NCBI RefSeq assembly: GCF_000812025.2
Contig: NZ_JWJE02000036.1
Coordinates: 1 to 39,023, forward strand
Source: Bacillus thermotolerans
Lineage (GTDB): Bacteria; Bacillota; Bacilli; Bacillales; Domibacillaceae
DNA: 39,023 nt
Reading direction: 5' to 3'
The notes under the pieces are model-generated. The model had not been told where the DNA came from and did not search any database. It saw nothing but the letters and a program-made list of their open reading frames with translations. The number at the start of each line of letters is the position of its first letter. The first letter of the stretch is position 1. Shown here in pieces: positions 24,758 through 32,183 of this stretch. Position numbers and translations under genes: made by a program.

Positions 24758-24945
24758 AATACAGGCATACGGCTTGCTTTATAATGGCCGCCCAAATAAA
24801 GCGGCGTGATAGAGGCTTGTTTCTTAGTAACTAAAGAAACATGCAAAGATTGGAAAGTATTCCCTTTCTTAGGTTACCAGTCCTTCCCATTTTGCTGGAC
24901 TTAGCATAATTTATAGAGACGTTAATATAAAGGAGGAAGAGAGCA

Positions 24946-25317
24946 ATGTCAAACCCATTTTTGCCCAACACGGATATGATGGACAATTTAGAGCACGATA
25001 AAGTATTAAACCTGCTGTTAACTTCGATCGCTTTAGAGGAAATTGCTTTAGGCCAAGTGATTAGTGCAGAAGCAGATAACATTCGTTCGTTTCTAGGAAA
25101 GTGGAAGGGAGCTTCAAAGGGCACGGCCAAAGAAGCGATGACCGTGGATCATTTATTAAAGGTAAACCGTGCAGCCAACCAGACCCTCGGCCGGGTTATC
25201 CAGAAAGAACTGCTTCTTTTGCTTAAGCTGGAAGACATTCTTGAATTTGCGGAAGGGAAAGCGGACCAAAACGACACGTGTACGTGCGGAAACGGCAAGT
25301 GCCGTTCGAAAAAATAA
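24946..25317 (+). CDS. Small helical protein of the SIALEEIAL type, possibly spore-associated
   Basis: A 123-residue protein, predicted mostly helical: SIALEEIALGQVISAEADNI around residue 28, a leucine-rich second helix (KELLLLLKLEDILEF) and a Cys-rich tail (CTCGNGKC). It is clearly homologous to the facing gene at 25851-26210, sharing SIALEEIAL exactly plus the second helix and Cys-containing tail. Similar ALEE..L.HI.NAEGEK.Q motifs occur in small Firmicutes proteins linked to the spore surface; that link is from memory and uncertain. AAAGGAGG precedes the ATG. GCATAATTTA at 24904-24913 resembles a SigK/SigE -10 box, but no matching -35 was found. Confidence 0.75.
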   Translation: MSNPFLPNTDMMDNLEHDKVLNLLLTSIALEEIALGQVISAEADNIRSFLGKWKGASKGTAKEAMTVDHLLKVNRAANQTLGRVIQKELLLLLKLEDILEFAEGKADQNDTCTCGNGKCRSKK

Positions 25318-25339
25318 TTTTTTCCTTATTTGTAAGTAC

Positions 25340-25380
25340 AAAAAAGGAGGCAATCATGTTACCGATTGCCTCCTTTTTTT
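25340..25380. terminator. Bidirectional terminator overlapping the end of the minus-strand gene
   Basis: AAAAAAGGAGGCAATC / GATTGCCTCCTTTTTTT, a perfect stem with T-runs both ways. Its right arm encodes the last residues (KKGGNR) of the gene ending at 25359. Confidence 0.92.
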
Positions 25381-25838
25381 ATTGGATCTGCTATACAGCT
25401 GGCGATCCATCTCGTATTCGGATTGTTTCTGTATGGACGCTTTTCCTGCAGCTTCATGAAGACTCGCCATTCGTGAAGCAAATGCTCAATTAAGGAAGAG
25501 ATCTTCTTCCGCTCATAAAAGGAAGCCTGCAGCCGGTCAGAAAGACGGTCAATCGATGTCAGATAGCGTTCGATCCGGTAAAGCAGCTCTTGAGAGATAG
25601 ACAGATGCTCATGGTACTGAGCGTATACCTCATATCTGCGTATAAACACGTGGAGATAATGAGAGAGTTCGTTTAAGTTTCTTCGAATCAGATGCACGAG
25701 CAGCCGATCATTTATTCGCCGCTCATGTGTTTGTTCCCATAGTAAAACCAAGGCTTCTTTATAGGAAAAGACGGATTGGAACAAAGCGATAAACGGCGCT
25801 TCTCTTTCCTTCTTCCCTCTATCCGGGGCAGCAACCAT
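25359..25838 (-). CDS. Unknown helical protein, 159 aa
   Basis: No family recognised. The sequence is rich in charged residues and aromatic residues with long amphipathic helices (RRNLNELSHYLHVFIRRYEV, LLYRIERYLTSIDRLSDRLQ), no signal peptide and no membrane segment; probably a cytoplasmic or spore-associated coiled protein. ATG 25838 follows GAGGTGAG. It starts 12 bases after the stop of 25851-26210, so the two form an operon. Its 3' end lies within the shared terminator. Confidence 0.7.
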   Translation of the reverse strand: MVAAPDRGKKEREAPFIALFQSVFSYKEALVLLWEQTHERRINDRLLVHLIRRNLNELSHYLHVFIRRYEVYAQYHEHLSISQELLYRIERYLTSIDRLSDRLQASFYERKKISSLIEHLLHEWRVFMKLQEKRPYRNNPNTRWIASCIADPIKKGGNR

Positions 25839-25850
25839 GCTTCTCTCACC

Positions 25851-26210
25851 TCATTTGCAGCCATCTGAATGACCGCGGCATGTGCTGTTTTTATGCGGGT
25901 GATGGGTGCAGGCCTTCGTTTTGTCTTCAAATTCCAGCACGTTTTCCAGCTTCTTTAATAAGAGCCATTCTTTCATCACAACCGTTTCCAATAATCCGCC
26001 TACTGATTTATTGAATTTCATAATCTCTTCATTAGACGGATGGGTAGGGAAGTCCAGGCATTTCCCTACAAACGCTTGAATTTTTTCGGCTTCGGCATTC
26101 ATGACGTGCGATAGAGCAATTTCCTCCAACGCGATTGATTCCAGCAAATCCATAATAACTTCCTTTTTTGACGGCCGGTGGGGTTCGGGCGGAATGGCGG
26201 GCATACTCAT
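25851..26210 (-). CDS. Small helical SIALEEIAL-type protein, paralogue of 24946-25317
   Basis: A 119-residue protein with a proline-rich start (MSMPAIPPEPHRPSKKE), the helix LLESIALEEIALSHVMNAEA at about residues 22-41, a second helix (MKEWLLLKKLENVLEFED) and a His/Cys-rich tail (CTHHPHKNSTCRGHSDGC) that may bind metal. It is homologous along its length to the convergent gene at 24946. AAGGGGG lies eight bases before ATG 26210. It is first in a two-gene operon with the unknown 159-aa gene. A role on the spore surface is suggested by similar sequences in spore-formers, not demonstrated here. Confidence 0.75.
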   Translation of the reverse strand: MSMPAIPPEPHRPSKKEVIMDLLESIALEEIALSHVMNAEAEKIQAFVGKCLDFPTHPSNEEIMKFNKSVGGLLETVVMKEWLLLKKLENVLEFEDKTKACTHHPHKNSTCRGHSDGCK

Positions 26211-26557
26211 GGATCGTTCCCCCTTAGATAGGTAATCTACAATAGTTTATTACCTTCCTTGAAATTTGTGCCAAAGACAGGTTCCTTTGAGAAGAGGAAG
26301 AAAGGGAGTATAAAAAAAGTCAGCGGTTTTACAGGCTTCGACACATTGCTGACACATAGCTGCGGTATTATGCTGTATAGGCAGGCATGCCAGCTTGCTT
26401 CTGTCCATCGGCATGCCTCGTATGTAGTCAAGCTTTGTCTGCTGGCTTGATAGATGGGCTGTTCTTAAGAGAACCTGACAATCTTTATGTATATCAAATG
26501 AACAATGAATATAAAATGTATGAAAGAAGATAGTTTGCTAGAAAGTGGGTTTGAAAC
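26211..26557. other. Intergenic region upstream of the LtaS-type gene
   Basis: No gene supported. It holds an inverted repeat GGTAAT...ATTACC just upstream of the minus-strand gene (about 26230-26251), and a second pair AGGCATGCC (26383-26391) / GGCATGCCT (26410-26418) whose arms are nearly self-palindromic. A clear promoter for the ltaS-type gene was not identified. Confidence 0.4.
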
Positions 26558-28519
26558 ATGCGTAACAATATTCAAGAAGGCCACGGCGTCCACCGGTTTG
26601 CAGTGTTTTTCAGCATGGCCGTTGTGCTGCTGTGGCTAAAAACATATGTCATGCAATTAACGCAATTTGATTTAGGCGTAGAAGGGGCGCTGCAGGAATT
26701 TCTCCTGCTGTTGAACCCGTTAGGCTCGGCGATTCTGTTCCTGGGCTTAGCGTTCTTCTTTAAAGGAAGGGGAAAATATATCGCCCTGCTGGTGATCGAC
26801 AGTCTCCTGTCGTTTCTATTGTTTGCGAACGTCCTGTATTACCGTTCCTTTAACGACTTTATTACCCTGCCGACGCTTACGCAAACCGAGAATTTAGGTG
26901 ACGTCAGCAGCAGTGTCGTTTACTTGTTAAAGCCCTATGATCTTTTGTTCTTTGTCGATATTCTTCTTCTTATCGGCCTGCTGGCGTTTAAAGCCGTTAA
27001 GATAGAAAAAAGGGACCTGACTCCTTGGAAGGCCGCTGTCGTCCTGCTATTGGGTCTCGGCATTTCAGCTGTGAACCTGGCGATAGCGGAAGGGGACCGC
27101 CCTCAGCTATTGACGCGGGGATTCGACCGCAACTATATCGTTAAGTACCTGGGCATGTATAACTACACCATTTACGATGCGGCCCAAAGTACGAGAGCCT
27201 CGGCACAACGGGTTATGGCGGACAGTGATGATTTGACAGAAGTCACTAACTTCACGAAGTCAAATTATGCAGAGCCGAATCCGGAGTATTTTGGGGCGGC
27301 AAAAGGGATGAATGTCATTTACCTGCATCTGGAGTCCATTCAGAACTTCCTGATTGACTATCAGCTGCATGGAGAAGAAGTGACACCCTTTTTAAATTCG
27401 TTAACAAGAAATGAACATACGCTTTACTTTGATAACTTCTTCCACCAGACCGCGCAAGGAAAAACAGCGGATGCGGAGTTTATGATTGATAACTCCTTAT
27501 ACGGCCTGCCGCAGGGAGCGGCCTTTACGACAAAAGGCTTAAACACGTACCAGGCAGCACCGGCTATTTTGGATGAGTATGATTACACATCTGCGGTCTT
27601 CCATCCAAACTCAGGAAGCTTCTGGAACCGGAATGAGATCTATAAATCGTTCGGCTATGACCGCTTTTACGATTCCAGCTATTATGAGATGAACCCTGAG
27701 GATCTAGCGGACTATGGATTAATGGACAAGCCGTTCTTTGAACAGTCCATGCCTATGCTGAAGTCACTGCCGCAGCCGTTCTATACGAAGTTCATTACAG
27801 TGACTCACCATTATCCGTTTACGATGGACCAGGAAGAGGCGACCATTGAGCCGCATACAACAGGAGATCCATCCGTGGACCGCTATTTCCAGACAGCCCG
27901 CTATGCGGATGAAGCCTTACAGCAATTTTTCGCCGATTTAAAGGAATCTGGATTATACGAGAACAGCCTGATTATTATGTACGGGGATCATTACGGCATT
28001 TCCAACAATCACAATAAAGCGATGGAGCAAGTGATGGGCAAAGAAATTACACCGTTTGAAAGCACAGGATTGCAGCGGGTGCCGCTGTTTATCCACGCCC
28101 CTGGCCTCAAGGGAGGAGTCAACCATGAATATGGCGGACAAATTGATTTACTGCCGACTCTTCTCCACCTGCTTGGCATCGAGGGGAAAGAATATATCCA
28201 CCTCGGCACCGACTTACTGTCTGAGGACCATAAGTCACTCGTCCCATTCCGAAATGGAAACTTTGTCAGCCCGACGATTACGTCGATTGACGGAAAATAC
28301 TATGACTCGGTGACAGGTGAACAGTTAGAGGAGGCCCGCCTGCCGGAAGCGAAGAAATATCAGGAACTGGCAGAACGGAAATTGGAGCTTTCCGACCAAG
28401 TGGTGAACGGCGATTTGCTGCGATTCTATTCACCGCCGAATTTCACACCTGTTGACCGGTCCGAATACGATTATGCGAATCAGGAAGAAACAACAGCAGA
28501 CACGGAAAAAGAAGAATAA
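26558..28519 (+). CDS. Lipoteichoic acid synthase-family protein
   Basis: Polymerises or primes glycerol-phosphate chains of lipoteichoic acid outside the membrane. The 653-residue protein has five N-terminal membrane segments (to about residue 175) and a large extracellular sulfatase-fold domain. The metal-binding ESIQNF (MNVIYLHLESIQ), the catalytic Thr T303 in AQGKTADAEF, and the metal motif YGDHYG are intact. This matches LtaS/YfnI/YqgS/YvgJ-type enzymes of bacilli; which paralogue is not clear. The ribosome binding site is weak (AAAGTGGG). It stands alone with its own terminator. Confidence 0.9.
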   Translation: MRNNIQEGHGVHRFAVFFSMAVVLLWLKTYVMQLTQFDLGVEGALQEFLLLLNPLGSAILFLGLAFFFKGRGKYIALLVIDSLLSFLLFANVLYYRSFNDFITLPTLTQTENLGDVSSSVVYLLKPYDLLFFVDILLLIGLLAFKAVKIEKRDLTPWKAAVVLLLGLGISAVNLAIAEGDRPQLLTRGFDRNYIVKYLGMYNYTIYDAAQSTRASAQRVMADSDDLTEVTNFTKSNYAEPNPEYFGAAKGMNVIYLHLESIQNFLIDYQLHGEEVTPFLNSLTRNEHTLYFDNFFHQTAQGKTADAEFMIDNSLYGLPQGAAFTTKGLNTYQAAPAILDEYDYTSAVFHPNSGSFWNRNEIYKSFGYDRFYDSSYYEMNPEDLADYGLMDKPFFEQSMPMLKSLPQPFYTKFITVTHHYPFTMDQEEATIEPHTTGDPSVDRYFQTARYADEALQQFFADLKESGLYENSLIIMYGDHYGISNNHNKAMEQVMGKEITPFESTGLQRVPLFIHAPGLKGGVNHEYGGQIDLLPTLLHLLGIEGKEYIHLGTDLLSEDHKSLVPFRNGNFVSPTITSIDGKYYDSVTGEQLEEARLPEAKKYQELAERKLELSDQVVNGDLLRFYSPPNFTPVDRSEYDYANQEETTADTEKEE

Positions 28520-28521
28520 GC

Positions 28522-28558
28522 AAAAGCGGCCTGTGAGGAATTCACAGGCCGCTTTTTT
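28522..28558 (+). terminator. Terminator of the LtaS-type gene
   Basis: AAAGCGGCCTGTGA / TCACAGGCCGCTTTTTT perfect stem with T-run. The gap 28559-28800 behind it shows no gene I can support. Confidence 0.93.
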
Positions 28559-28800
28559 ATGCTGGCATTTGGTTCTGACCGTTGTGACTGGCCTCATACC
28601 TCTATGGAGGGGTGGCATGAAAACAGCTCCATTCCGCGAGGCAGAAGAGAGGCAAGGGTGTATGTACCAGGGGGGCGCGTCCATGCATTCCCCTGCTGTT
28701 TGCGAATAAGCGGGCTGAATAAAACCGCCTATTTGTATTCAACAGTCCTCGCGTTCGATCGATGGTCGGTTGGCTGCAGGACTTTTAAGAGATATCGTTT

Positions 28801-29049
28801 TTATTTGCTGTCTTCTTCAACAGCGATCTGCCCGTCTATAACTTTCTTGATCGCCTGAGCCGTTGATGGAATATCTGTATACAGTTCGGTGTCAGAAGTG
28901 GTCAGGTAGGTCAATTGAAACGCCCGGCGTTCTTTTATATAGCTGACGGAGAGCACTTTTTGCTGGTTTTTGGAAAACGTTTGTGTAATTTGGCTGTCCC
29001 CGTAATACATCAACGTTTCCAGCATATGTTTAGTTTGCTCCATAGACAT
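28801..29049 (-). CDS. Small protein of unknown function, 82 aa
   Basis: Starting at ATG 29049, eight bases after GGGGG, it encodes MSMEQTKHMLETLMYYG and ends AVEEDSK. The centre (KVLSVSYIKERRAFQLTYL) has alternating beta-like hydrophobicity and loosely resembles small YkuJ/DUF1797-type proteins of bacilli, but I would not assign it. The longer upstream frame (to 29139) has no ribosome binding site. It is a single gene, convergent with the LtaS-type gene. No signal peptide or membrane segment. Confidence 0.6.
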   Translation of the reverse strand: MSMEQTKHMLETLMYYGDSQITQTFSKNQQKVLSVSYIKERRAFQLTYLTTSDTELYTDIPSTAQAIKKVIDGQIAVEEDSK

Positions 29050-29288
29050 CTGATTTGCCCCCTTTTCATCTAGATGCTGAGAGTGCTGGCCAGGCAGGCC
29101 ACAAAGGTCTCCGCTTCTTGTCTTGTTATTACTTTCCATTATAATGGATAGTTTTTCGTTTCTCTATGGATGATTTGGTAAGAATTTGTATTGTTTTGTA
29201 ACTTTTTGTCTAATACTATGAGAAAGGAGTAAATCCTATCAGGAAAGATATACTAAATGAATAATATGTCACCGATTGGAGCGAGGGT

Positions 29289-29882
29289 ATGAACAAGAAA
29301 AAAGCAATCGTGGCGTTAAGTCTAGCTTTTGCGCTCTTAATAGCCGGGACGTTCGTCGTTCAGCAGGTAACTGGAGAATCACCTAAGCCGCTGGATGCGC
29401 TCGGCAGAATCTTGATGGGGCTCATTCCCCTTCTTCTTTTGCTGGCGAAACGGATCCCCTTTTCTGTGCCGCTGATTGTCAGCTACTATTTATTGCTTAC
29501 CGCTGCCTTTTTCCTTGGGGCGATGCTGCGTCTTTATGACCGGCTGCCGTGGTGGGATATGGCGCTTCACTTTTTCGGCAGTGCGTTTACGGCTTTTCTG
29601 GCCATTTCGCTGTACAGGTTCTTTATTCCTAAAGAGGTGGAAAAAGACCTTACAAGCTGGCTGCTGTTTTTATTTGTTTTTTCCTTGGCCGTCGCCGCGA
29701 GCGCTTTATGGGAGAGCCTTGAGTTTCTTGGAACGGTGATGGGGGCATTAGAGGGCGACAGCAACAAAGACACGATTACCGACATGCTGTGGGGAATGGC
29801 AGGAGCATTCGCCGTTTCCGTTTATGCGGTGCTCCGGAAAAGAAGGAACGATGAAGAAGCGCGGTACAGAGAGAAGGGCTAG
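29289..29882 (+). CDS. Membrane protein resembling DUF2238/YjdF family
   Basis: A 197-residue protein with about six membrane segments. Motifs typical of the YjdF-like family are present: RLYDRLPWWDMALHFFGS near residue 80, SALWESLEFLG near 140, and the acidic DTITDMLWGMAGA near 160. The conserved charged residues within membrane segments suggest a transport or enzymatic role, but the function is unknown. ATG 29289 follows GGAGCGAGGG. Its stop codon lies inside a terminator hairpin. Confidence 0.8.
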   Translation: MNKKKAIVALSLAFALLIAGTFVVQQVTGESPKPLDALGRILMGLIPLLLLLAKRIPFSVPLIVSYYLLLTAAFFLGAMLRLYDRLPWWDMALHFFGSAFTAFLAISLYRFFIPKEVEKDLTSWLLFLFVFSLAVAASALWESLEFLGTVMGALEGDSNKDTITDMLWGMAGAFAVSVYAVLRKRRNDEEARYREKG

Positions 29883-29914
29883 GTCCGCTTTTCTCTGTAC
29901 CGTGCTTTTGTTTT
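29860..29914 (+). terminator. Terminator overlapping the end of the DUF2238-like gene
   Basis: GCGGTACAGAGAGAAG / CTTTTCTCTGTACCG, followed by TGCTTTTGTTTT. Confidence 0.8.
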
Positions 29915-29933
29915 GGGGGCGGGCCCCTTCCTT

Positions 29934-31040
29934 TTAGAACAGCTGCACTTTATCTAAGTGCGCGTGCATCTTATCCTGATTGACCCGCTCTAAATACATA
30001 TTCGTTGTCGAGATATCGGCATGTCCGGCCCAGTCCTTTACGACTGCGAGAGGAACATCATATTCAAGCATCATCGTCACAAAAGTGTGCCGGAACCAAT
30101 GAGGGCTCACGTGTGTATTTCTGCCCGCGAGCTCCACGGCTTCCTTTACGATCTTATATAAAGCCGCGTACGTCAGCCGCTTCTTTTCCTGACCTACTGC
30201 TTCTCTGTTGTACAAAGCAAAGAAAAGGGGGCTCTGATCGGAAGGGTCAAGCTCTGTAGGCTCATGGATGCTTTCCCGGTAGTCAAACAAGAGCCTTTTC
30301 ACTTCCTCGCGTATCGGCACCGTCCGCTCTTTGTTTCCTTTTCCGATCACATCGACAAATACATGGCCTTGCCGGCTGTACCGGAAGCTTCCCCAGTTTA
30401 GGCTTAAGAGCTCGCTGGCGCGCAGGCCGGTTGTATAAAGAAGATACCCGATTAAGAGATTCCGCGTCTTTAGCTGTTCCTGATTCCTCTTGGACTTCAC
30501 GATTTGCGGAAAGAAGGACAGAATCCGTTCTGCATCCGCCTGGCTTAATTCCCGGAGCGGCGTCCGGTTTTTCTCTGCCTGCTTGCTTTTCGAGTAATGC
30601 CCTTTTTTCGAAACGGGCTTGGTGATCCAGGTAGAGAGATGGCTTTGATAAAACTGCGTTTCATAGCCGAAGTCCAGCAGCCGCCGGAAGAATTCGAGCT
30701 TCCGGATAGCGGATTTGGCCGCATAGGTATCGGTAATGAAGCGGTTATAGGCTTTCACTTCCGGAAATCCGATGTCACGGAATGACAGCGAATGGTCCAT
30801 GAGGAAGATAAGGAGTGTCTTGGCGTCAGACCGGTACGCTTTCATCGTATGAGGAGAGAGCGGTTTTCCTTCTTTAAAAAGATTCATGGAGAAAAACAGT
30901 TCGAGAAACTCCTGTTCCGAGCTGTTGGAAAGGTTTAAATTTCTATGTTCATCCAGCAAATGCTTGCGGGACAGCTCCTGCTGCAGGTGAGCCAGGTAGT
31001 CCGCACTCGCCAGCTCCTCGAGAAGAGAAAGGGAATTCAT
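29934..31040 (-). CDS. Tyrosine recombinase (phage-integrase/XerD-like), stand-alone
   Basis: A 368-residue site-specific recombinase with an N-terminal SAM-like core-binding domain (about 40-130) and a C-terminal catalytic domain. All catalytic residues are present: R207 (TTGLRASELL), K234 (GKGNKERT), H314 and R317 (HWFRHTF), H340 (GHADISTT) and the nucleophile Y349 (NMYLERV). It is longer than XerC/XerD (about 300). Start at ATG 31040, with AGGCGGTG upstream. No phage or plasmid genes are visible beside it. A perfect 13-bp inverted repeat with a 7-bp spacer lies 41 bases upstream and may be its recombination site or operator. Adjacent gene on the other side is a DMT exporter. Confidence 0.92.
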   Translation of the reverse strand: MNSLSLLEELASADYLAHLQQELSRKHLLDEHRNLNLSNSSEQEFLELFFSMNLFKEGKPLSPHTMKAYRSDAKTLLIFLMDHSLSFRDIGFPEVKAYNRFITDTYAAKSAIRKLEFFRRLLDFGYETQFYQSHLSTWITKPVSKKGHYSKSKQAEKNRTPLRELSQADAERILSFFPQIVKSKRNQEQLKTRNLLIGYLLYTTGLRASELLSLNWGSFRYSRQGHVFVDVIGKGNKERTVPIREEVKRLLFDYRESIHEPTELDPSDQSPLFFALYNREAVGQEKKRLTYAALYKIVKEAVELAGRNTHVSPHWFRHTFVTMMLEYDVPLAVVKDWAGHADISTTNMYLERVNQDKMHAHLDKVQLF

Positions 31041-31080
31041 CGTTTCACCGCCTGTTTTATTTAAAATAATCTTATTATGT

Positions 31081-31113
31081 ATAGTAAAGATAACTCCCAA
31101 TTATCTTTACTAT
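31081..31113. repeat. Perfect 13-7-13 inverted repeat upstream of the recombinase gene
   Basis: Arms ATAGTAAAGATAA (31081-31093) and TTATCTTTACTAT (31101-31113) enclose CTCCCAA. Degenerate copies of the arm, ATCTTATTATG (31070-31080) and ATCTTACTATG (31116-31126), flank it. The geometry resembles core sites of tyrosine recombinases (loxP 13-8-13, dif 11-6-11). An operator is the alternative. Confidence 0.75.
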
Positions 31114-31248
31114 CTATCTTACTATGAATCTATCGAAAAAGACAAAGGCTGGATATTCTCGAAAAAGCTGAAAGAAAAATCGGTAAAAACGAAGCCCCTT
31201 TTCCTTCTGCCCGTGCTATTCTTATATAGGAGCTTGGAGGGAGAAAAA

Positions 31249-32133
31249 ATGAAAAAACAATACATAGGGGACGGCATGCTGCTGATCACCGCCTTTGTCT
31301 GGGGCAGCGGGTTTGTCGTGACGGCCATCGCGCTCGAGTACTTAACTGCTTATCAGGTCATGGCCGGAAGGTTTGCGTTAGGGGCGCTCATTCTTGCTGT
31401 CGTATTCGGGTATAAATTCAAGAAAATCAACGCCTCGACGGTGTGGAAAGGCACCATTTTAGGCGCCATTTTATATATTGCCTTTGCGCTGCAGACGGTC
31501 GGCCTCGAGTATACGACTCCGTCAAAAAATGCTTTTTTAACGGCGGTCAATGTCGTGATTGTGCCCTTGATTGCTTACCTTATCTATAAGCGGAAGATTG
31601 ACCGGTATGAGGCAGCAGGGTCCGTCATCGCCATTGTCGGCATCGGCTTTTTGTCCCTGCAGGATTCACTGGCTGTCAACATAGGCGACCTGCTGTCGTT
31701 AGCGTGCGCTATCGCGTTTGCGTTTGACATTTTTTATACGAACCTGTTCGTGAAAAAGGAAGACGCTATTGCGCTGACGATCGTACAGTTTATGTCAGCC
31801 GCCTTCATCAGCGTCGCCTTCGTTTTGATCCGCGGGGAGGTGCCTGTGGCAGTGGAACGGGAAGCGCTGTATGCGATTATCTATTTAGCCGTCTTTTCCA
31901 CCACGCTGGCCTACCTGTTTCAAAATTTGGCCCACCAATACACGACCGCTACAAAAGCCGCGATTATTCTGTCATTAGAATCCTTCTTCGGCATGGTCCT
32001 GTCGGTCTTGTTCCTGCAGGAAGCGCTGACCGGCCGCATGGTCATCGGAGCGGTGCTGATTATGGCCGCCATCCTGATTGCGGAGGTGAAGCCCGCCTAT
32101 TTCCGAAAGCAGATCATGAAAAATGCGCGTTAA
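31249..32133 (+). CDS. EamA/DMT-family transporter
   Basis: A 294-residue drug/metabolite transporter with ten predicted membrane segments in two EamA repeats: first repeat from LLITAFVWGSGFVVTAIAL, second from GDLLSLACAIAFAFDIFY, with the typical GxxLIxxAILIAE ending. Such proteins export amino acids or other metabolites; the substrate cannot be told. ATG 31249 follows TTGGAGGGAG; the longer frame upstream has no such site. Confidence 0.88.
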   Translation: MKKQYIGDGMLLITAFVWGSGFVVTAIALEYLTAYQVMAGRFALGALILAVVFGYKFKKINASTVWKGTILGAILYIAFALQTVGLEYTTPSKNAFLTAVNVVIVPLIAYLIYKRKIDRYEAAGSVIAIVGIGFLSLQDSLAVNIGDLLSLACAIAFAFDIFYTNLFVKKEDAIALTIVQFMSAAFISVAFVLIRGEVPVAVEREALYAIIYLAVFSTTLAYLFQNLAHQYTTATKAAIILSLESFFGMVLSVLFLQEALTGRMVIGAVLIMAAILIAEVKPAYFRKQIMKNAR

Positions 32134-32146
32134 CCAACACGAAGAT

Positions 32147-32182
32147 AAAAAGGATCGGCTGCTGAAGAGCCGATCCTTTTTC
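32147..32182. terminator. Bidirectional terminator between DMT and cyclase genes
   Basis: AAAAAGGATCGGCT / AGCCGATCCTTTTT between convergent genes. Confidence 0.93.
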
Positions 32183-32183
32183 A

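Noticed and set aside
25278-25493. Plus-strand frame beginning inside the SIALEEIAL gene and crossing the terminator
   Set aside because: It lies across a strong terminator and antisense to the 159-aa gene, with no start signals.
29934-31130. Prophage or integrative element carrying the recombinase
   Set aside because: Neighbours on both sides are ordinary chromosomal genes, and no second att-like copy, tRNA target or phage genes were seen in the window.
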